Positions 6,485 to 9,529 of a stretch of DNA of 9,529 bases are shown one piece after another. Below the pieces are notes generated by a model. That model did no database searches. It had not been told where the DNA came from and was given only the letters and a program-made list of their open reading frames with translations. Position 1 is the stretch's first letter. Every line of letters begins with the position of its first letter. A program made the translations under genes and the position numbers. Source of the DNA: Gemmatimonadaceae bacterium (GTDB lineage Bacteria; Gemmatimonadota; Gemmatimonadetes; Gemmatimonadales; Gemmatimonadaceae). Location of the stretch: assembly GCA_014378185.1 (NCBI GenBank), contig JACMOE010000144.1, positions 1-9,529 on the forward strand, in the 5' to 3' direction.

Positions 6485-6748
6485 TCAGGAGTCCGAGGCG
6501 TAGACTTCGACGACGGCGCTGCCATCGCGCGCGTAGCGCACGTACATCAGCCAGGGATGGCAACACACCTGGCAATCCTCCACGTACTCCTGCTCGTCGC
6601 CGCTGCCGGGATCGAGCGCCACCTCGTTGGCCTCCCCGCAATGCGGGCAGTACACGGTCGCTTCGGTCTCGGCCGTGCCATCGCTGTCGGAAAATTCTTC
6701 GTCGATGGCGTCGTCGGTCCAGTCACTGATGTCGTCGGAATCGGTCAT
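6485..6748 (-). CDS. Small acidic CPXCG-motif cysteine-rich protein (zinc-ribbon-like)
   Basis: This 87-residue protein has Y-C-P-H-C-G (33-38) and, after a D-P-G-S-G-D-E-Q-E-Y-V-E-D stretch, C-Q-V-C-C-H-P-W (59-66). These are the paired cysteine knuckles of the CPXCG cysteine-rich family, which probably binds one zinc. Its role is not known to me. Members are usually about 60-70 residues; here roughly 30 extra N-terminal residues are very acidic, with 13 Asp or Glu in the first 30, and contain no basic residue. No strong Shine-Dalgarno is seen. The gene lies 16 nt downstream of the oxidoreductase on the same strand and is probably in its transcript. It ends convergently 24 nt from emrB. The family call is solid; the start could be internal only if a non-ATG codon is used, because no second Met precedes the cysteines. 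Confidence 0.85.
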   Translation of the reverse strand: MTDSDDISDWTDDAIDEEFSDSDGTAETEATVYCPHCGEANEVALDPGSGDEQEYVEDCQVCCHPWLMYVRYARDGSAVVEVYASDS

Positions 6749-6764
6749 TGCGTGAAAAATAGCG

Positions 6765-7919
6765 CTACGCGGTGGGATGCGCGCCAGCCTTCAGGATAGT
6801 GGCGTGCCGCTGTGCCGTGATGGCGAGTTCGGTGGCCATGAAACAATGCGCCTGTGACATGGCGGTTTCCGTGCGATTGAGCACATCGTCCACCAGTTGC
6901 CGCCCGTATGGAAGATCGACGTCGGTGCAATCGATGCGCGTGACGCCCTTCGCGTCCGTCATGAAGAGGTGATTGCCGCCGGGCCGTCCGCCGATGTCCA
7001 CGTATTTCCGTGCTTCGATGTAGCCATCGGTTCCAAGAATGGTCAGGCGACCGTCGCCCCAGGTGGGCAGGCCGGCCGGCGTAAACCAATCGAGCCTGAT
7101 GTAGCCGGTGCCGCCGTCGCCGCGCACCATCACGTCCCCGAAATCCTGGAAGTTCGGGTGATCGGGATGCCGCACGTTCCTCACCTGCGACGCGACGATT
7201 TCTCCATGCGTCGATCCGGTGAAGAAGAGGAACTGGTCGAACTGGTGGGAGCCGATGTCGCACAGGATGCCCCCATACCGTTCTGGCTCCCAGAACCACT
7301 CGGGCCGATCCGGTGGATTGATGCGGTGCGGGCCGAGGCCCACCGTCTGGACCACCGTGCCGATGGCGCCCGCCTTCACCAGCTCCCCCGCCTTCACGGT
7401 GGCCTTGCTCTCGAACCGCTCGCTGTAGCAGATCGAGTAGATGCGCTTCGTCTGCGCCTGAACACGCCGCACGTCGGCCAACTGCGCGGCAGTGAGGATG
7501 CCGGGCTTGTCCGACATGTAGTCCTTGCCATGCTGCATGACGCGGATGCCGAGCGGGGCGCGCTCGTCCGGGATGATGGACGAGAGGACGAGCTGGATGG
7601 ACGGGTCTTCGAGAATCTCTCGTTCGTCGCGCGCCACTTTTGCGTTGGGATACCGCCTGGCGAATGCATCGCGGAGCTCCGGCTCCCTGGCGTAGAACGC
7701 GACGAATTCGCCGCCGCCGCGGAGGGTGGCGTCCACCTGGCCAACGATGTGGTTGTGGTCGATGCCGATGACGCCAAACCGGATGCGTGCCGCGGCCTCA
7801 CCTCGGCGTGCCGTGTGCACCGCGGCAGAGAGCGCACCGGGCGCGAGGGTGGATGCGGCCAGGGCCGCGACGAGTCCAGCGGACGTTTTCACGAGATCTC
7901 GGCGGGACATGTCGCGCAT
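6765..7919 (-). CDS. Tat-exported Gfo/Idh/MocA-family oxidoreductase
   Basis: The 384-residue protein opens with a twin-arginine signal: MSRRDLVKTSAGL (4-16), a hydrophobic stretch, then APGALSAAVHTA with likely cleavage near residues 32-37. The Rossmann start is R-I-R-F-G-V-I-G-I-D-H-N-H (45-57), a variant of the usual GxGxxG. The cofactor/substrate loop S-D-K-P-G (136-140) stands where most members have E-K-P. GGILCDIGSHQFDQ (216-229) gives the family's catalytic Asp221 and His225. Such enzymes oxidise, reduce or rearrange sugars and cyclitols using tightly held NAD(P). I start at ATG 7919 because GGAG sits 7 nt upstream and because a plausible promoter would begin transcription near 7954. 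ATG 7952, adding 11 residues, is the alternative. The gene is divergent from the GntP permease and co-directional with the CPXCG gene. The substrate is unknown. Confidence 0.88.
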   Translation of the reverse strand: MRDMSRRDLVKTSAGLVAALAASTLAPGALSAAVHTARRGEAAARIRFGVIGIDHNHIVGQVDATLRGGGEFVAFYAREPELRDAFARRYPNAKVARDEREILEDPSIQLVLSSIIPDERAPLGIRVMQHGKDYMSDKPGILTAAQLADVRRVQAQTKRIYSICYSERFESKATVKAGELVKAGAIGTVVQTVGLGPHRINPPDRPEWFWEPERYGGILCDIGSHQFDQFLFFTGSTHGEIVASQVRNVRHPDHPNFQDFGDVMVRGDGGTGYIRLDWFTPAGLPTWGDGRLTILGTDGYIEARKYVDIGGRPGGNHLFMTDAKGVTRIDCTDVDLPYGRQLVDDVLNRTETAMSQAHCFMATELAITAQRHATILKAGAHPTA

Positions 7920-7926
7920 ACTCTTG

Positions 7927-7930
7927 CTCC
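7927..7930 (-). promoter_or_regulatory. Shine-Dalgarno deciding the oxidoreductase start
   Basis: On the minus strand GGAG lies 7 nt before ATG 7919, an ideal spacing. The upstream in-frame ATG at 7952 has only a G-run about 14 nt away, and that run lies inside the predicted promoter spacer. Confidence 0.6.
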
Positions 7931-7960
7931 GGAAGGCGTTGGGTTGAGGCATGACGAGGG

Positions 7961-7989
7961 ATAGTCCCCCGCGTGAGTCGTCCTGTCAA
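7961..7989 (-). promoter_or_regulatory. Possible oxidoreductase promoter
   Basis: Minus strand: perfect -35 TTGACA (complement of 7984-7989), a 17-bp spacer, then GACTAT (complement of 7961-7966), which matches a -10 box at 3 of 6 positions. Transcription would begin near 7954 and give a leader of about 34 nt before ATG 7919. The -35 and spacing are good; the -10 is weak. Confidence 0.4.
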
Positions 7990-8012
7990 CCGTGGTCGGT
8001 GGACTTCACGTG

Positions 8013-8026
8013 ATCTGGTGCCAGAT
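8013..8026. promoter_or_regulatory. Palindrome in the divergent control region (candidate operator)
   Basis: ATCTGGTGCCAGAT has two perfect 6-bp arms separated by TG. It lies 40 bp before the permease start and about 60 bp upstream of the oxidoreductase -10. The tGGT..CCa form recalls operators of FadR-type GntR regulators, but no such regulator gene is in the window. An E-box-like CACGTG (8007-8012) abuts it. Function is inferred. Confidence 0.4.
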
Positions 8027-8065
8027 TTGGCGGCGCGCCCCACCGATCGCCTTCATCGTGAGCCC

Positions 8066-9436
8066 ATGCATCCTTTCCTGATTCTGCTGGTCGGCATGAT
8101 CGTCATCCTCGGCGGCATCATCGGCCTCAGGCTGAATGCTTTCCTCGCCCTGGTCGTCGCGGCCATCGTCGTCAGCTTCCTGGCGCCTGGCGACCAGGTG
8201 TTGCGTATCTCGCGTGTGGCGGACGCGTTCGGGAAGACGGCGGGCAGTGTCGGCATCGTCATCGCGCTGGCGGCCATCATCGGCACGGCGATGACGGAGA
8301 GCGGGGCGGCTGATCGCATCGTGGGAAGCTTCCTGCGGGTGCTCGGTGAGCGACGTGACGGCGTGGCCCTCGGAGCCACGGCCTTCGTCCTGTCGCTGCC
8401 GGTGTTCTTCGATACGGTATTTTTCCTGCTCGCTCCGTTGGCGCGCTCGATGTATGCACGCACGCATCGCAACTACCTGAAGTACCTGCTCGCGATGACG
8501 GCGAGCGGCGTCGCGACGCACACGCTGGTGCCGCCGCACCCCGGGCCGCTCGCCGTTGCCGACACGCTGGGCGTCGATCTCGGCGTGATGATCCTCGTGG
8601 GCATCGCGGTGGCGCTCCCGGCGGCCATCGTGGGCTACCTGTTCGGCACCTGGCTGGATCGACGCATGCCGATCCCCATGCGGCCCATTCCGGGAGTGGA
8701 GCAGGTCGAGGTGCACCCGGATGCGCTGCCCTCGCTGCTGCCGGCGTTGCTGCCGGTGCTGCTGCCGGTGTTCCTCATATCGCTGGGCACCATGGTGGAC
8801 GCCATGCGCGTGTGGGCTCCAGGCTACGCTGCACAGTGGGCGCTGATTCGCCCGGTCACGTCGGTGATCGGCAACCCCAACCTCGCGCTGCTGCTTGCGG
8901 CTATTGCCGCGATGATGCTCTATCGGCGGCAGCAAAAGCCATCACACGATCAGATGGCCCGGATGGTGGAGTCGTCGCTCATGGGGGCAGGCGTGGTCAT
9001 CCTGATCGTCGCCGCGGGTGGAGCGTTCGGCGCCATGCTGCAGGCGGCGCAAATCGGGCCGGCGATCCAGGCGTTGTTCGGCGCCGGGCGCCAGGTTTCC
9101 GGCGTGAGTATCCTGCTGCTGGGCTTCGCCGTGACGGCGGTGTTGAAGGTCGCGCAAGGGTCGAGCACGGTGGCGATGATCACGGCCGCCGGGATGATGG
9201 GCGCGATGATCAAGGGGATCACGCTGCCGTTTCATCCAGTGTACCTGGGCACGGCCATTTCCGCCGGCTCGCTGATGGGATCGTGGATGAACGACGCGGG
9301 CTTCTGGGTGTTCAGCAAGATCGGCGGCGTGACCGAAGTGGAATCGCTGCGCTCGTGGACACCACTGCTGATGGGGGTTGGCGTGGCGTCCATGCTCACC
9401 ACCCTGCTGCTGGCCACGTTCGTTCCGCTGCGTTGA
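8066..9436 (+). CDS. GntP-family permease (gluconate/sugar-acid:H+ symporter type)
   Basis: The 456-residue, strongly hydrophobic protein has the length and 12-14 membrane segments of the GntP family. Recognisable blocks are M-T-E-S-G-A-A-D-R-I (76-85), SLPVFFDTVFFLLAPLARS (110-128) and ATHTLVPPHPGPLAVADTLG (150-169); the last two are family signatures in E. coli GntP/GntT-type gluconate permeases. TMVD/TVAMITAAGMMG-like segments close the C-terminal half. I start at ATG 8066 because MHPFLILLVGMIVILGG begins directly with TM1. The longer frame from 7973 adds 31 polar residues, overlaps the divergent promoter region and has no better ribosome site; only GTGAG (8058-8062) precedes ATG 8066. The gene is divergent from the Gfo/Idh/MocA oxidoreductase. 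GntP members carry gluconate, idonate, fructuronate, glycerate or D-serine, so the substrate stays open. Confidence 0.92.
   Translation: MHPFLILLVGMIVILGGIIGLRLNAFLALVVAAIVVSFLAPGDQVLRISRVADAFGKTAGSVGIVIALAAIIGTAMTESGAADRIVGSFLRVLGERRDGVALGATAFVLSLPVFFDTVFFLLAPLARSMYARTHRNYLKYLLAMTASGVATHTLVPPHPGPLAVADTLGVDLGVMILVGIAVALPAAIVGYLFGTWLDRRMPIPMRPIPGVEQVEVHPDALPSLLPALLPVLLPVFLISLGTMVDAMRVWAPGYAAQWALIRPVTSVIGNPNLALLLAAIAAMMLYRRQQKPSHDQMARMVESSLMGAGVVILIVAAGGAFGAMLQAAQIGPAIQALFGAGRQVSGVSILLLGFAVTAVLKVAQGSSTVAMITAAGMMGAMIKGITLPFHPVYLGTAISAGSLMGSWMNDAGFWVFSKIGGVTEVESLRSWTPLLMGVGVASMLTTLLLATFVPLR
8735..8770 (+). repeat. Three imperfect 12-bp tandem units inside the permease gene
   Basis: YTGCTGCCGGYG is repeated three times in frame and encodes LLPA-LLPV-LLPV (residues 224-235) at the start of a membrane segment. 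Related GntP proteins also have a leucine/proline-rich stretch here, so it is probably a structural feature built from repeated codons rather than a phase-variable tract; a 12-bp change would keep the frame. Confidence 0.6.
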
Positions 9437-9447
9437 CGGGGTGACGC

Positions 9448-9529
9448 CTACACCGCATCGCGCGACAGGGTGCCGTCGAGCAGGCGCCAGATGCCGAGGG
9501 GATTGTCGTTGCGCAGCGAGTTGGGCAGG
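9448..9529 (-). CDS. C-terminal fragment of an unidentified minus-strand protein
   Basis: Reading the minus strand from the window edge gives 26 residues, ending in LLDGTLSRDAV and a TAG (complement of 9448-9450). The beginning reads L-P-N-S-L-R-N-D-N-P-L-G-I-W-R. Nearly every codon ends in G or C, as in the flanking genes, which supports real coding. The gene would be convergent with the permease, with 11 bp between the two stops. I do not recognise the family from this short tail; its placement suggests, but does not show, a metabolic partner of the permease. Confidence 0.55.
   Translation of the reverse strand, partial: LPNSLRNDNPLGIWRLLDGTLSRDAV

Noticed and set aside
6897..7964. A 355-codon plus-strand frame opposite the oxidoreductase
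   Set aside because: The minus-strand protein has clear Gfo/Idh/MocA motifs and a Tat signal; the plus frame shows none and looks like antisense shadow.
7973..8065. N-terminal extension of the GntP permease
   Set aside because: The added 31 residues are polar and arginine-rich, sit over the divergent control region and are not part of the GntP family, whose proteins start near the first membrane helix.

Overview
The window is GC-rich, densely coding DNA of a free-living Gram-negative bacterium: it encodes an outer-membrane efflux channel and a Tat-type export signal. Most third codon positions are G or C and several starts lack a Shine-Dalgarno. The gene mix (CPXCG cysteine-rich protein, Tat-exported Gfo/Idh/MocA oxidoreductase, GntP permease, EmrAB-type pump) would suit Gemmatimonadota or a proteobacterium. 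That assignment is inference; no rRNA or other marker gene is present. Nothing looks mobile: I see no transposase, integrase, tRNA or CRISPR.

Region 1 (1-1535, + strand) holds the tail of a MarR-family regulator, a nitroreductase and an MhqD-like alpha/beta hydrolase. This trio resembles the MhqR (MarR)-controlled quinone/electrophile detoxification genes mhqN and mhqD of Bacillus subtilis. A near-perfect 18-bp palindrome between regulator and nitroreductase looks like the MarR operator.

Region 2 (1536-6460, + strand) is a self-contained tripartite efflux operon in the order TetR repressor, TolC-like outer-membrane factor, EmrA-like adaptor, EmrB/QacA-like 14-TM MFS pump. The intergenic spacers are 1, 54 and 13 nt. 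An 18-bp palindrome just before tetR is the likely autoregulatory operator. The two regions sit head to tail. Together they suggest a xenobiotic or electrophile defence block that reduces or hydrolyses the toxicant and exports it, though shared inducers are not shown.

Region 3 (6485-7919, - strand) holds a Tat-exported Gfo/Idh/MocA-family oxidoreductase followed 16 nt later by a small acidic CPXCG zinc-ribbon-like protein. Region 4 (8066-9436, + strand) is a GntP-family sugar-acid permease transcribed divergently from the oxidoreductase. A perfect-arm palindrome lies in the shared control region. The pair may serve uptake and oxidation of a sugar acid or related compound. The window ends in the 3' end of a further minus-strand gene of unknown identity (9448-9529), convergent with the permease.

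No gene-free stretch exceeds 300 bases; the longest non-coding gap is about 146 bp. The genes fit known families. The most informative non-coding signals are three palindromic operator candidates, each next to the gene one would expect to be regulated. I found no convincing evidence of a wholly new system.
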